A stretch of 64,000 nt of DNA from Leclercia adecarboxylata (GCF_006874705.1 NZ_CP035382.1:2356001-2420000), one strand, 5' to 3'. Counted from the stretch's first letter, positions 42,772 to 52,165 are shown. Made by a program: numbers and translations. Notes: generated by a model from the letters alone, not told the origin.

Positions 42772-45700
42772 ATGACCAATACATCGCTGCCTGCTCGCTG
42801 GCCTGCCCCCGAAAATTTAGCGGAAGGGCGGGCTTTTGTGCTTAAAGAAGACGTCATTTTTACCCCGCTGGGGCAGGAGGGGAGCCTCTGCTGGCTCAAT
42901 GCCCGCCTGCCCAGCTCCGGTGGGTCGTTTATCATCGCCACCGGGGTGAGCGATGAAGAAGAGGCCAGCGCAACGCGCCTGCTGCGCAACGAGTTTGCCC
43001 TGCGGGAGTACCTGAGCGACGACTGGGCCATCCGCCCGGTGGCCAGCACGCAGTACCACGGGCGCTTTGCACTGGTTTATGCCCCCTTTTCGTTTGTGCT
43101 GCTGACGCGAATTGTCGGCGCGCCGATGGCCTGCATCCAGAGCTTTCTTGAGCTGGCGATCCGCATCAGCCTGCCCCTGCGCCTGATGCATCTGCGCAAC
43201 CTGGTGCACGGGGATATCAAGCCCGGCAATATCTTTATTCACGAGGACAACCGCTGTCGGCTGGGGGGCTTTGGCCTGTCGTCCGGCACCTCGGAAGAGA
43301 TCCAGCAATCCCGGCTGGCGGTGGTGGGCGGTACTCCCGCCTACATGTCGCCGGAGCACACCACCCGCACCCATCGCTCGGTGGATAACCGCAGCGATCT
43401 CTACAGCCTCGGGGTGGTGCTCTACGAGCTGCTCACCGGCAGCCTGCCGTTTGAGCTGGGCGGCGAGGATCAGGGCAAATGGGCGCACTATCACATCGCC
43501 TCCGAGCCCCGCGCCCCTGGCGCGGTGTGTCCCGGCGTGCCCGCCATGCTGTCGACCATCGTCCTCAAGCTGCTGGCGAAAAAACCGGAGAACCGCTATC
43601 AGACCGTGGATGGCCTGATTGCCGATCTGCGTCGCTGCCAGGCGACCCTGAGCGACGACGGGGAGATCGCCGCCTTTACCCCCGGCCTGCAGGATCGCTC
43701 TCCCGCGTTTCATCTTACCGACACCCTTTACACCGCCCATCCCCAGGCGGCGGAGCTGCTTCACGCCTTTGAGCGGGTCAATCGCGATGCCATCGCCGGA
43801 TTCGTGGCGATTAGCGGCCCGTCGGGGATCGGCAAATCGTCGCTGATCGCCTCGGGGCTGAAGGCCCTGCAACACCGCAGCGTGCTGCTGGCGGTGGGCA
43901 AGGTGGATCAGTTTTCCCCCACGCTGCCTTATGCGGCGCTGACCTCGGCGTTTCGTAACCTGGTGCTGCATCTGCTGGGGCTGCCGGCGGAGGAGGTGGC
44001 CCTGTGGAAGGTTCGCCTGTCCCGCGAGCTGGAGGGCTACGAAGCCTTAGCCGTCAGCCTGGTGCCGGAGCTGCGGCTGCTGCTGGATAACAAGCCGCGC
44101 TTCTCCAGCGATACCTTCTCCATCGACGCCCGGGCGCGCTTCAGCCACATGGTGCTGGCGCTGGTGAAAGCCTTCGCCAGCGCGGGCTGCCCGCTGGTGC
44201 TGCTGCTGGACGATATCCACTGGATCGACCCCGCCAGCCTGCAAATTCTGGAATACCTGCTGATCCACGCCAGCGCCGTGCCGCTGCTGATGGTGGTGGC
44301 GCACCGGGATGCCTGCTCGCTGCCGGACAGCGCCCTGCATCACCAGCTGGCGAATCTGCACCTGGCCTCGCGCAACACCACCGAGCTGCGTCCGGAGCCG
44401 CTGTCGGTGAAAGCGGTGTCGCGCTGGCTGGGGAACATCTTCCATACCCGCTCGGCCAGCACCCTCGATCTGGCCGGGCTGATCCACGAAAAAACCGGCG
44501 GCAACCCGCTGTTTGTGCATGAATTTTTCCGCCGCATCGTTGATGACGGGCTGGTGACGCACAACAAATATCAGGATAAGTGGCACTACGATCTGCACGC
44601 CATCCGCACCCGGCACTACACCGAAAACGTGGTCACGCTGGTGTTGCAGCAGCTGGAGGAGATGCCGGACGACACCCGGCGGCTGCTGGGCAGCATCGCC
44701 TGCCTCGGCGGCAGCGGCGAGCTGGAGATGGTCTGCCGGGTGGTGGCGATGTCGGTGGCGGAGATCCGCTATGCCCTGCATCCGGCGGTAACGGCGCAGC
44801 TGATCACGCTCAGCGCCGACAGCTATGCCTTTACCCATGACCGGGTTCAGGAGGCAGCCTTCGCCCTGCTGGATAATGCCGAGCGCAGCCGTCTGCACCT
44901 CACCACCGCCAGCCTGCTGGCGGAGTCGGCCCGTCAGGCGGCGGGCAACGAGATCCTGTTCCGCGCCGTGCATCACGTCACGGCGGCGCTGGACTGCATT
45001 CAGCCTGCTCCCCAGCGCCAGATGTTCCGCGAGCTGAGCCTGCTGGCGGCCCGCCGCGCCCGCCGTTCGGGGGATTACCTCTCGGCCCTGAGCTATATCC
45101 AGACCGCCCGCGCGCTGGGTAACGCCGGTGCGCTGCCGGAGAGCGCCAGCGACTTCACGCTGGACAGCGAGGAGGCCGGGTGCCAGTTCGCGCTGGGCAA
45201 TCTCGATGCCACCCGCCGACTCTGCGACCGCATTCTCAGCTCCCCCGGCGGGCTGGCGGAAAAAGCGCTGGCGGCCAACCTGCTGGCCGAAGTTTATATG
45301 CGCCAGTCCGACAACCGGCTGGCGCTGGAGGCGGCCCTGAGCTGGCTGGCGGTGTTTGGCATTCACGTCAGCCGCTACCCGGAGGCCGCCGAGTGCGACG
45401 AGGCCTGGCACAGCCTGTGCAACCGCGTCGGCGATAACCCGCAGGGCCATTTTGCCGGACTGCCGCGGATGACCGACGGCGACACCGAAGCGGTGATGAA
45501 TCTGCTCAACAGTGCCAGCCTGTTTGCCAGCTTTACCAGCTCGCGCCTGCATTTCATCCTGCTGTGCCGGATGATGCACCTGACCCTGGATCACGGCATT
45601 ACCGGCGCGTCGGCCCCGGCGATGGCGTGGTTCGGGGTGCTGATCGGCCACCGTTACGCCGAATATCGCCTCGGCTTCCAGTACGGCACCCTGGCCCGGG

Positions 45701-48375
45701 AGCTGGTCAACCGCCACGGCTACGACGCCTTTGAGGCCAAAACCCTGCTGCCGCTGGATCAGCTCAGCGTCTGGACCCAGCCGCTGGGCTACACCATCGA
45801 GTGCGCCAAGGCCTGCTTCACCTCCGCCGTGACCCACGGGGACATGACGGTGGCCTGCTTTGCCGCCTGCCATCAGGTGATCAACTTCCTCACCCGGGGC
45901 GATCACCTCGACGGGGTACTGACCAGCATCGAGCGCGGGCTGGCCTTCGTGCGCAAAACCCATTACCAGGACGTGGAGGCGATCCTGCTGATGCAGCGCC
46001 ACTACGTGGAGCACCTGCGCACCCCGGTGAGCGGCCACTGGAGCGCCAGCGAGGTGCTGCCGCACTCCCTGCTGCCGGTCGCCCCGGAGCAGGCCACGGA
46101 GCAGACCTCCACCATGCTGTTCTGGTTCTGGCTCTATCGCGGCATGGCCCACTTCGCCTGCGGCGAATTCCCGCAGGCGGCAGATAACCTCGCCCAGGCC
46201 GGGCGGTTTGCCTGGTCCGCCCCCGGCCATATTCATCTCCTGGATTACCATCTTTACAGCGCCCTGACGCTCTCTCAGCAGCTGACCCCGGAGACCTTTT
46301 CCGCCGACCTGCGCCGTCAGATCCACCTTCACTATGACAAAATCGCCCTCTGGGCGCGGATCAACCCGGGCACCTTTGCCGATAAAGAGGCGCTGATCTA
46401 CGCCGAGATCGTGCGGCTGGACGGCATGAACAGCATCGCCCTCGAGCAGTACGAGAAGGCGGTGCGCCTGTCGCGCGACGGCGGTTTTAACCCGTTCAAC
46501 GCCCTGGCCCATGAGCTGGCCGGGCGCTTCGCCCACGCCTGCGGCTACACCACCGCCGCCGATGCCCATTTCCGCGGGGCGATGACCGCCTGGGGCCGGG
46601 CCGGAGCGCGGTCCAAGGTGCGCCAGCTGGAGCTGGATTTCCCTTACCTGCTGGCCCCCGGACAGGCCAACGCCTGGGACACGGTGGCCTTTGCCCGCAA
46701 CGAGGAGATCCGCGATCTGCAGAGCGTGATCAAGGCCTCGCGCGCCCTGTCGGAGGAGATCAATCTCGAACGGCTGATCGAAACCCTGATGACCATCCTG
46801 CTGGAGCGGGCCGGCGCCCAGCGCGGCTTTTTGATCCGGGTGAATGACAACAACATTCCGGAGATCGAGGCCAGCGCCAGCACCACCACCGACGGGGTGC
46901 GGGTGCAGATCCGCAAAGAGGTGCCGATGGCCACCGACATGCCGCTGACGGTGCTGGCGGCGGTGATCCGCACCGGGCAGGAGATCCACACCGGCAAGCC
47001 GGAGGAGTTCCACCCCTTCAGCCAGGACCCATATCTGGTGACCTCCGGGGCGGCGGTGATGTGCGTCCCGATGTTCAAGCAGGCGCGGCTGGTGGGGGTG
47101 CTCTATCTGGAGAACCGCCTGATGCCGGAGGTCTTTACCGTGGAACACTCCCGGGTGGTGAGCCTGCTGGGCGCGCATGCCGCCATCTCGCTGGAGACCG
47201 CCCGGCTCTATGCCGAGCTGCTGGAAGAGAACCTCCAGCGTCGTCGGGTCGAGAAAGAGCTGCGGGCCAGCCAGACTTCGCTGATGCTGGGAGAGCAGAT
47301 CAGCCACACCGGCAGCTGGCGCTGGGAGCTGGAGCAGGATCTGATGTTTATGCCGGAAGAGTACGCCCGCATCCTCGGCCTGCCTGAGAAGCAGAAGATG
47401 ATCTCGATGGCCGAGTTCCTGACCTTTGTGCATCCCGATGACTATCCGCGCATCAGCACCCTGGTAACCGAGAGCGTGCGCGACGGCCTGACCATGCGCG
47501 CCGAGTTCCGCATTATCCGCGCCGACGGTGCCACCCGCACCATTCTGGGGATTGGTGATCCGGTAGGCGTGGGCAGCGAAGTGAACGAGTATTACGGCAT
47601 CATCACCGACATCACCACCCAGCGGACGGCGGAAGACGCGATGCGCGTGGCCCAGGCCGAGCTGGCCCGCGTGGCGCGCGCCACCACCGTCGGGCAGCTC
47701 ACCTCGTCCATCGCCCATGAGATCAACCAGCCGCTGATGTCGATTGTCGCCAACGCCGGGGCCAGCCTGCGCTGGCTCAATCGCGATCCGGCCCGGCTGG
47801 ACAAGGCCCGCATCGGGCTGGAGGAGATTGTCTCCGAGGGGGAGCGGGCAGGGGAGATCATCCGCAGCCTGCAATCCCTCACCCGCAGACAGGATCCGAC
47901 CTTCGCCCGCATCGATCTGCACCATCTGGTGCGACACATCATCACCCTGTCGCGCAGCGAGCTGGAGCAGCGGCGCATCAGCGTCAGCTATGACCTGGCG
48001 GCGGCAGACAGCTTTATCGTGGGGGACAGCGTGCAGATCCAGCAGGTGCTGCTGAACCTGGTGATGAACGCGGTAGAGGCGATGGCGGAGATCAAGGATC
48101 GCCCAGGCAGCCTGGTGCTGTCGACGTCGAACCCGGAGCGCGGGGGCATTACTTTTGAAATGGCCGACAGCGGCACCGGCATCGGGCCGGGGATGAGCGA
48201 GCGCATCTTTGACTCGTTCTACTCCACCAAAGCCCAGGGGATGGGGGTGGGGCTGACCATCAGCTACACGATTATTGAGCGCCACCGGGGTAAGCTGACG
48301 GCCCGCAACCGCGAGCCGCACGGCTGTATCTTTGCCTTTACCCTGCCGCTGGCGACGAGCGTGGAGCCGCTCTGA
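42772..48375 (+). CDS. Kinase-like/ATPase/GAF/PAS/histidine kinase fusion
   Basis: 1867 residues. Order: Ser/Thr-kinase-like domain (1-280) with HGDIKPGN (146-153) and VGGTPAYMSPEH; AAA-type ATPase with GPSGIGKS (349-356) and LLLDDIHWIDP; a long helical TPR-like region (about 650-1300); GAF (about 1325-1480); PAS (about 1500-1620); histidine kinase with H1649 (SIAHEINQPL), N box LNLVMNAVEAM and G boxes DSGTGIGP, GMGVGLTIS. The kinase-like domain has G166 where DFG needs Asp (GGFGLSS) and no clear beta-3 Lys, so its catalysis is doubtful. GGAA precedes the ATG. Partners are likely the receiver upstream and the LuxR regulator downstream. Signal unknown. Confidence 0.93.
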   Translation: MTNTSLPARWPAPENLAEGRAFVLKEDVIFTPLGQEGSLCWLNARLPSSGGSFIIATGVSDEEEASATRLLRNEFALREYLSDDWAIRPVASTQYHGRFALVYAPFSFVLLTRIVGAPMACIQSFLELAIRISLPLRLMHLRNLVHGDIKPGNIFIHEDNRCRLGGFGLSSGTSEEIQQSRLAVVGGTPAYMSPEHTTRTHRSVDNRSDLYSLGVVLYELLTGSLPFELGGEDQGKWAHYHIASEPRAPGAVCPGVPAMLSTIVLKLLAKKPENRYQTVDGLIADLRRCQATLSDDGEIAAFTPGLQDRSPAFHLTDTLYTAHPQAAELLHAFERVNRDAIAGFVAISGPSGIGKSSLIASGLKALQHRSVLLAVGKVDQFSPTLPYAALTSAFRNLVLHLLGLPAEEVALWKVRLSRELEGYEALAVSLVPELRLLLDNKPRFSSDTFSIDARARFSHMVLALVKAFASAGCPLVLLLDDIHWIDPASLQILEYLLIHASAVPLLMVVAHRDACSLPDSALHHQLANLHLASRNTTELRPEPLSVKAVSRWLGNIFHTRSASTLDLAGLIHEKTGGNPLFVHEFFRRIVDDGLVTHNKYQDKWHYDLHAIRTRHYTENVVTLVLQQLEEMPDDTRRLLGSIACLGGSGELEMVCRVVAMSVAEIRYALHPAVTAQLITLSADSYAFTHDRVQEAAFALLDNAERSRLHLTTASLLAESARQAAGNEILFRAVHHVTAALDCIQPAPQRQMFRELSLLAARRARRSGDYLSALSYIQTARALGNAGALPESASDFTLDSEEAGCQFALGNLDATRRLCDRILSSPGGLAEKALAANLLAEVYMRQSDNRLALEAALSWLAVFGIHVSRYPEAAECDEAWHSLCNRVGDNPQGHFAGLPRMTDGDTEAVMNLLNSASLFASFTSSRLHFILLCRMMHLTLDHGITGASAPAMAWFGVLIGHRYAEYRLGFQYGTLARELVNRHGYDAFEAKTLLPLDQLSVWTQPLGYTIECAKACFTSAVTHGDMTVACFAACHQVINFLTRGDHLDGVLTSIERGLAFVRKTHYQDVEAILLMQRHYVEHLRTPVSGHWSASEVLPHSLLPVAPEQATEQTSTMLFWFWLYRGMAHFACGEFPQAADNLAQAGRFAWSAPGHIHLLDYHLYSALTLSQQLTPETFSADLRRQIHLHYDKIALWARINPGTFADKEALIYAEIVRLDGMNSIALEQYEKAVRLSRDGGFNPFNALAHELAGRFAHACGYTTAADAHFRGAMTAWGRAGARSKVRQLELDFPYLLAPGQANAWDTVAFARNEEIRDLQSVIKASRALSEEINLERLIETLMTILLERAGAQRGFLIRVNDNNIPEIEASASTTTDGVRVQIRKEVPMATDMPLTVLAAVIRTGQEIHTGKPEEFHPFSQDPYLVTSGAAVMCVPMFKQARLVGVLYLENRLMPEVFTVEHSRVVSLLGAHAAISLETARLYAELLEENLQRRRVEKELRASQTSLMLGEQISHTGSWRWELEQDLMFMPEEYARILGLPEKQKMISMAEFLTFVHPDDYPRISTLVTESVRDGLTMRAEFRIIRADGATRTILGIGDPVGVGSEVNEYYGIITDITTQRTAEDAMRVAQAELARVARATTVGQLTSSIAHEINQPLMSIVANAGASLRWLNRDPARLDKARIGLEEIVSEGERAGEIIRSLQSLTRRQDPTFARIDLHHLVRHIITLSRSELEQRRISVSYDLAAADSFIVGDSVQIQQVLLNLVMNAVEAMAEIKDRPGSLVLSTSNPERGGITFEMADSGTGIGPGMSERIFDSFYSTKAQGMGVGLTISYTIIERHRGKLTARNREPHGCIFAFTLPLATSVEPL

Positions 48376-48384
48376 CGGCAGGCT

Positions 48385-48984
48385 TCAGGTCAGGCGCCCG
48401 GCGGCCCTGACCAGATCCGCCAGCGAGCGGGCCTGCATTTTGTCCATCACCCGTCGGCGGTGCACTTTGACGGTGATCTCACTCACCCCCAGCTCGGCGG
48501 CGATCTGCTTGTTCAGCATCCCGCTGATCGCCAGCTGTAACACCTGCTGCTCGCGCGGGGTGAGGGAGAGATGGCGCTGCCTGAGGGAGTACTGCTCGCG
48601 CAGGTGCGAGGCGTTCTCTTCCGCCTGCTTCAGCGCTGCGCTAATGGAGTCGATCAGATCGTTCGACGCCACCGGCTTGGTGAGGAACTCATACGCGCCG
48701 CCCTTCATCGCCTTCACTGACATGGGGATGGTGCCGTGGCCGGTGAGGTAGATAATCGGGATTTCGCGCCCGCTCGCCTTCAGGGTATCCGCCACCTCAA
48801 ACCCGCTGATGGTGGGCATCTGCATATCGAGGATCACGCAGGAGGGCACATCTTCAAAGGTGTGTTGCAGAAAAGATTCTGCCGAAGAGAAGTCGAGGGC
48901 GTTCAGCCCGGCGGACTCCAGCAGCCCGACCACGGACCGCCTGACAGCGTGATCATCATCAACGACGTAAACAATGTGTTCCAT
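48385..48984 (-). CDS. LuxR/FixJ-family response regulator
   Basis: 200 residues from the ATG at 48984 (MEHIVYVVDDDHAVRRSVVG), with GGGG upstream. The receiver has the DDD pocket, phospho-Asp in VILDMQMP, and K in LTKPVASNDL; the C-terminal LuxR helix-turn-helix has LTPREQQVLQLAISGMLNKQ, then LGVSEITVKVHRRRVMDKM. Close to FixJ/NodW/TodT regulators that pair with multi-sensor kinases. It converges on the giant kinase gene with a 9-bp gap and is its likely output. Target DNA may be the 16-bp repeats at 40908-41020. The 288 bp upstream holds no gene. Confidence 0.92.
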   Translation of the reverse strand: MEHIVYVVDDDHAVRRSVVGLLESAGLNALDFSSAESFLQHTFEDVPSCVILDMQMPTISGFEVADTLKASGREIPIIYLTGHGTIPMSVKAMKGGAYEFLTKPVASNDLIDSISAALKQAEENASHLREQYSLRQRHLSLTPREQQVLQLAISGMLNKQIAAELGVSEITVKVHRRRVMDKMQARSLADLVRAAGRLT

Positions 48985-49272
48985 TAATAGCCCCAATGAT
49001 TCAGCCTGACAGAGATGAGAGGATTTTCGCTCAGCGTGAAAACCACCTTCCTGATGTTCAAGCGGTTATGGTGGCAGCTTTCGAACGCAACTACTCTAAC
49101 ACATTAATTATCATTATCATTTAACAATATGATAACTGTATGAAAGCGAGGGGTGAGTATTCAAAACCGCTTTTCACATTGGGTAAGCGTAGGTCAGAAT
49201 TGGTCAAATTGTCGTCAATTGAGAAGGGGAGAGTGATAAACGCAGCGGGTTCAGGCGCCTGCCGAAAAAAGG

Positions 49273-49848
49273 CTAAATCATTACTCTGTATTTTTCCAGC
49301 TCAGTCACTGTTTTCGGCAAGCCCAGTTGCAGCAGGCCTTGCAAAAATTGGTCTGGGTTGAGGGGAGGATGACGCAGGTGCGATCGCTGCATTCTCACCG
49401 CCTCGAGAACCAGCGCATGGTTCAGGTCAAAAAGGTCTGATAAGAACTCATCCGGGTGGAGCGCTTCAACATCAAATTCAGCCAGGTTTCCGCCGGGAAA
49501 ATCGACAAGATTGTAGGTTACAATCACTTCGGAATCCGAACGAATCGCCGCGGCGAGTACATGCCTGTCATCCTGATCCGGCAGGCTAAGGCCATCAATA
49601 ATACTCTCATACCCTGATACGCAGGCGTCGCCGAAGGCTTTATTCATGAGCATTTCGGTGCGCTTCAGCTGGTCTGCGGTGATATCAGGGCGATTAATAA
49701 GCAGATTACGCTGCCATTCATCGTGTATCTGAGTAGTCCATTTGGGCTGATATAAGCCAGTCTTCCCAATGTGCATGAGAAGATCCCGCAGCATTGATGG
49801 GTATAGCACGCAGGCATCAAGAACGACGGGATAGGGTGAGTGTGTCAT
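49273..49848 (-). CDS. PIN-domain toxin
   Basis: 191 residues. The PIN acidic site is visible: D11 in VVLDACVLYPS, E44 in IHDEWQRN, D93/D94 in PDQDDRHVLAAA and N113/D116 in VTYNLVDFP. PIN toxins are Mg-dependent ribonucleases that cut tRNA or mRNA. It is longer than VapC (about 130) because of a C-terminal helical tail. Its ATG overlaps the antitoxin stop (TGATG), so the pair is coupled. The antitoxin is of the excisionase-HTH kind, as in other long-PIN modules. Confidence 0.88.
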   Translation of the reverse strand: MTHSPYPVVLDACVLYPSMLRDLLMHIGKTGLYQPKWTTQIHDEWQRNLLINRPDITADQLKRTEMLMNKAFGDACVSGYESIIDGLSLPDQDDRHVLAAAIRSDSEVIVTYNLVDFPGGNLAEFDVEALHPDEFLSDLFDLNHALVLEAVRMQRSHLRHPPLNPDQFLQGLLQLGLPKTVTELEKYRVMI

Positions 49849-50309
49849 CAGTAAAATCCAAGCTCCTGACTTTGTTCCGCCAGCTCGCGAAGGGCTTGTA
49901 TGCTTTCTGCATCACGCTGATCTTTGTACTTCATCAAGTCTGCAAAAAGAATGCGGCGATGACGGCCAGTTTTATGGAAAGGCAGCTTTCCTTCCTCCAG
50001 AAGTTTCACCATATGTGGGCGCGAAACGTTCAGGATGTTGGCAGCTTCCTGCGTCGTTAATTCAGCATGCACGGGCACAACCTGGACGGCATTGCCCGCA
50101 GCCAGTTCACCGAGGATACTCATCAGAAGCGTCAGTGAAGAGGTTGGAAGCTCTATTTGATGGGTCACATCCTGTGCATCCTGAATCGTAATTTTCTGCG
50201 TTTCCTGCTTTGTGGACAGGAACGTAGCAAGCTCCCTTTGTCCGCGTACAGCTGCCTCAATCTCCTTTGGAGCCGGTAACGTAAGGCTGTTCAGAAGTGA
50301 GTTTGTCAT
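49848..50309 (-). CDS. Excisionase-type HTH antitoxin
   Basis: 153 residues from the ATG at 50309 (MTNSLLNSLTLPAPKEIEAA) with GGAA eight bases upstream; a longer frame upstream is not supported. The C-terminal helix-turn-helix, LTTQEAANILNVSRPHMVKL, then GKLPFHKTGRHRRI, is the MerR/excisionase fold. The N-terminal part is helical and probably masks the PIN toxin. Stop overlaps the toxin start. Upstream there are four TTTCGTTT repeats that may be its operator. Confidence 0.85.
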   Translation of the reverse strand: MTNSLLNSLTLPAPKEIEAAVRGQRELATFLSTKQETQKITIQDAQDVTHQIELPTSSLTLLMSILGELAAGNAVQVVPVHAELTTQEAANILNVSRPHMVKLLEEGKLPFHKTGRHRRILFADLMKYKDQRDAESIQALRELAEQSQELGFY

Positions 50310-50375
50310 TTTAGTGTTCCAGTTAGTGTCGAGTTTCAGGTTTAGGGTGAGTAAAAGTACACCATAGAGAACTGT

Positions 50376-50417
50376 AATCGAAACAAACGAAAAACACAAC
50401 AAACGAAATAAACGAAA
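50376..50417 (-). promoter_or_regulatory. AAACGAAA direct repeats upstream of the PIN operon
   Basis: Three exact AAACGAAA copies at 50385, 50401 and 50410 and a variant AATCGAAA at 50376; spacings are 9, 16 and 9 bp. Located 67-108 bases before the antitoxin start. Direct repeats of this kind suit an autoregulatory HTH antitoxin; the binding is inferred. Confidence 0.5.
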
Positions 50418-50440
50418 AGCCCCGCATTGCGGAGCTTTTA
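50415..50440. terminator. Terminator hairpin between VOC gene and PIN operon
   Basis: AAAAGCCCCGC and GCGGAGCTTTT form a ten-pair stem with one mismatch, loop ATT, and T residues on both strands. Confidence 0.75.
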
Positions 50441-50464
50441 CTTCAGATAGTATTCAGTAGGTGA

Positions 50465-50851
50465 TCACTCCCCCACCAGCTCAATACGGTTCCCGTCCGG
50501 ATCCGCAATCACCGCCTCATAATAGCCATCGCCGGTCATCCGTGGGGCGCTCAGGAGCGTGTTGTTTAACCGCGCCTGCTCCGCCATCCGATCCACATCC
50601 GCTTTGCTACCGACGTTCAGGGCGATATGCGCCCAACCGACAAACTCCGCGTGCGGTGGTGACCCGGCCAGCGCCGGGACGGTCATCAGCTCGATGGTCG
50701 GACCGTCGCTGAGGGTCATAAAGTGCGACGCAAACCCCGGGCGGTTTTTACTCAGGTAGCGTTCGTTGCGGCGTGCGCCAAACACCGTCTCCCAGAAGTG
50801 GACCTGGGCGTCGAGGTTGTGGGTCCAGAGTGCGACATGTGCAATATTCAT
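50465..50851 (-). CDS. VOC family (glyoxalase-like) protein
   Basis: 128 residues: IAHVALWTHNLDAQVHFWET, VFGARR, GWAHIALNVGS and IADPDGNRIELVGE. Metal ligands would be H5, H75-region His and the Glu in RIELVGE. A lactoylglutathione-lyase-like or resistance-type protein; substrate unknown. It begins one base after the MFS stop, so both are in one operon with the small ORF upstream. Confidence 0.9.
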   Translation of the reverse strand: MNIAHVALWTHNLDAQVHFWETVFGARRNERYLSKNRPGFASHFMTLSDGPTIELMTVPALAGSPPHAEFVGWAHIALNVGSKADVDRMAEQARLNNTLLSAPRMTGDGYYEAVIADPDGNRIELVGE

Positions 50852-50852
50852 A

Positions 50853-52010
50853 TTATCCCTCGCTGCGGGCGGGTTGGTTAGCGGTGACGGTTACGGACAG
50901 CGCCGCGACGACCAGCATCAGCAGCATAATGACCATAAACGCCTGGGTTAGAGAGGTGGCATGCGCCACGTAGCCGATAATCGCGGGTCCGGCGAGCACG
51001 CCGAGATAGCCCAGAGTAGTAATGGCCGGCACGGCGACCGCCTGCGGCATGCGGGTCTGACGGCCAACGGCGGAGAACATCACCGGTACGATATTGGCGC
51101 AGCCGGCACCCACCAGCACGTAGCCCAGCAGCGACAGCTGCCACAGCGGCATAAAGATCACCAGCGCAAAGCCAATAACGGCCACGATCGCGCCGCCCAC
51201 CACGGCGCGCAGGGCGCCGGTGCGGGCGATCAGCTTATCGCCGGTTAAGCGGAAAATCGTCATCGCCACCGCAAAGCAGGTGAAGCCCAGCCCGCCCAGC
51301 GACTCCGGTACGCCGCGCACTTCGGTCAGGAATACCGCGCTCCAGTCCAGCACCGTCCCTTCGGCGAGGAACACCGCAAAGCAGATGGCGCCAATCAGCA
51401 GCACCACGCCGCGCGGAACAGCAAACGCCGGGCCGGAGGCGGGGTTAGCCCACGGCAGCAGCCCTTTCAGGCTGAAGGCCAGCATCAGGATAACGCTCAG
51501 GATAATAATCAGGCAGGCGACAAAGGCGCTGGCCCCGAGGGTCAGGAGCAGGGTCATCGCCCCCGCCCCCGCGATGCCGCCGACGCTGTACATGCCGTGG
51601 AAGCCGGACATCACCGGCGTGGGCGAATCGCGTTCGACAATGATCGCCTGAATGTTCATGGCGCAGTCCGTCACGCCGACGCCGACGCCGAACAGCAGCA
51701 GGGCGGCGGCCAGCAGGCGCGGATCCGGAATAATCGCCAGCAGGGGCGTGGTGAGTAGCACGAGCGCCATCGCGGTGACAATCACCCGACGGCAGCCGTA
51801 GCGGCTGGTCAGCATCCCGGTGAGCGGCATCGCGATCAGCGCCCCCATCCCCAGGCACAGCAGCAGCGAGCCGAGCGTGGCCTCGTTAACGCCGGTATTG
51901 GCTTTGGCATAGGGCACCAGCACCGCCCAGGTGGCGGTGACGTAGCCGGCAATAAAAAAGACGATCCGGGTGGCAAGCCGCTGGACGGCTCCGGTGGTCT
52001 GCTGGGTCAT
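50853..52010 (-). CDS. MFS transporter (YbjJ-like)
   Basis: 385 residues, 12 hydrophobic segments. TSRYGCRRVIV is the loop 2-3 motif; FGVGVGVTDCAMNIQAIIVE, SGFHGMYSVGGIAGAG, LAEGTVLDWSAVF and TTLGYLGVLAGPAIIGYVAH are blocks shared with the YbjJ group. Substrate unknown. Its ATG overlaps the stop of a 52-residue ORF (ATGA). Divergent from a DeoR-family regulator that may control it. Confidence 0.9.
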   Translation of the reverse strand: MTQQTTGAVQRLATRIVFFIAGYVTATWAVLVPYAKANTGVNEATLGSLLLCLGMGALIAMPLTGMLTSRYGCRRVIVTAMALVLLTTPLLAIIPDPRLLAAALLLFGVGVGVTDCAMNIQAIIVERDSPTPVMSGFHGMYSVGGIAGAGAMTLLLTLGASAFVACLIIILSVILMLAFSLKGLLPWANPASGPAFAVPRGVVLLIGAICFAVFLAEGTVLDWSAVFLTEVRGVPESLGGLGFTCFAVAMTIFRLTGDKLIARTGALRAVVGGAIVAVIGFALVIFMPLWQLSLLGYVLVGAGCANIVPVMFSAVGRQTRMPQAVAVPAITTLGYLGVLAGPAIIGYVAHATSLTQAFMVIMLLMLVVAALSVTVTANQPARSEG

Positions 52011-52165
52011 TTCACATCCTTATAAGGTTTCAGTGACGGGGAGGCGGGCGTTTTGTGCTGCACCTTCTCCCCGGCGCGCGCATGTGAGGTCACAGGTTCA
52101 AACAGGAAGCCGTCATGGGGTTTGGTGGCGGGTACCTGCTGACGGTAACTATCATAGTATTTCAT
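52007..52165 (-). CDS. Small 52-residue protein overlapping the MFS gene
   Basis: MKYYDSYRQQVPATKPHDGF, then LFEPVTSHARAGEKVQHKTP and ASPSLKPYKDVK. It has GGAG seven bases before the ATG and its stop overlaps the transporter start (AAATGA), so it is translated and coupled to the MFS gene. Hydrophilic, basic, no membrane helix. Unknown family; it could be a leader or a small partner of the transporter. The evidence is the strong ribosome site and exact overlap. Confidence 0.65.
   Translation of the reverse strand: MKYYDSYRQQVPATKPHDGFLFEPVTSHARAGEKVQHKTPASPSLKPYKDVK

Noticed and set aside
44047..48321. 1424-codon open frame on the minus strand opposite the giant kinase
   Set aside because: It is antisense to a protein with many recognised domains; high GC keeps stops out of this frame, and the translation is rich in Gln, His, Gly and Arg without motifs.
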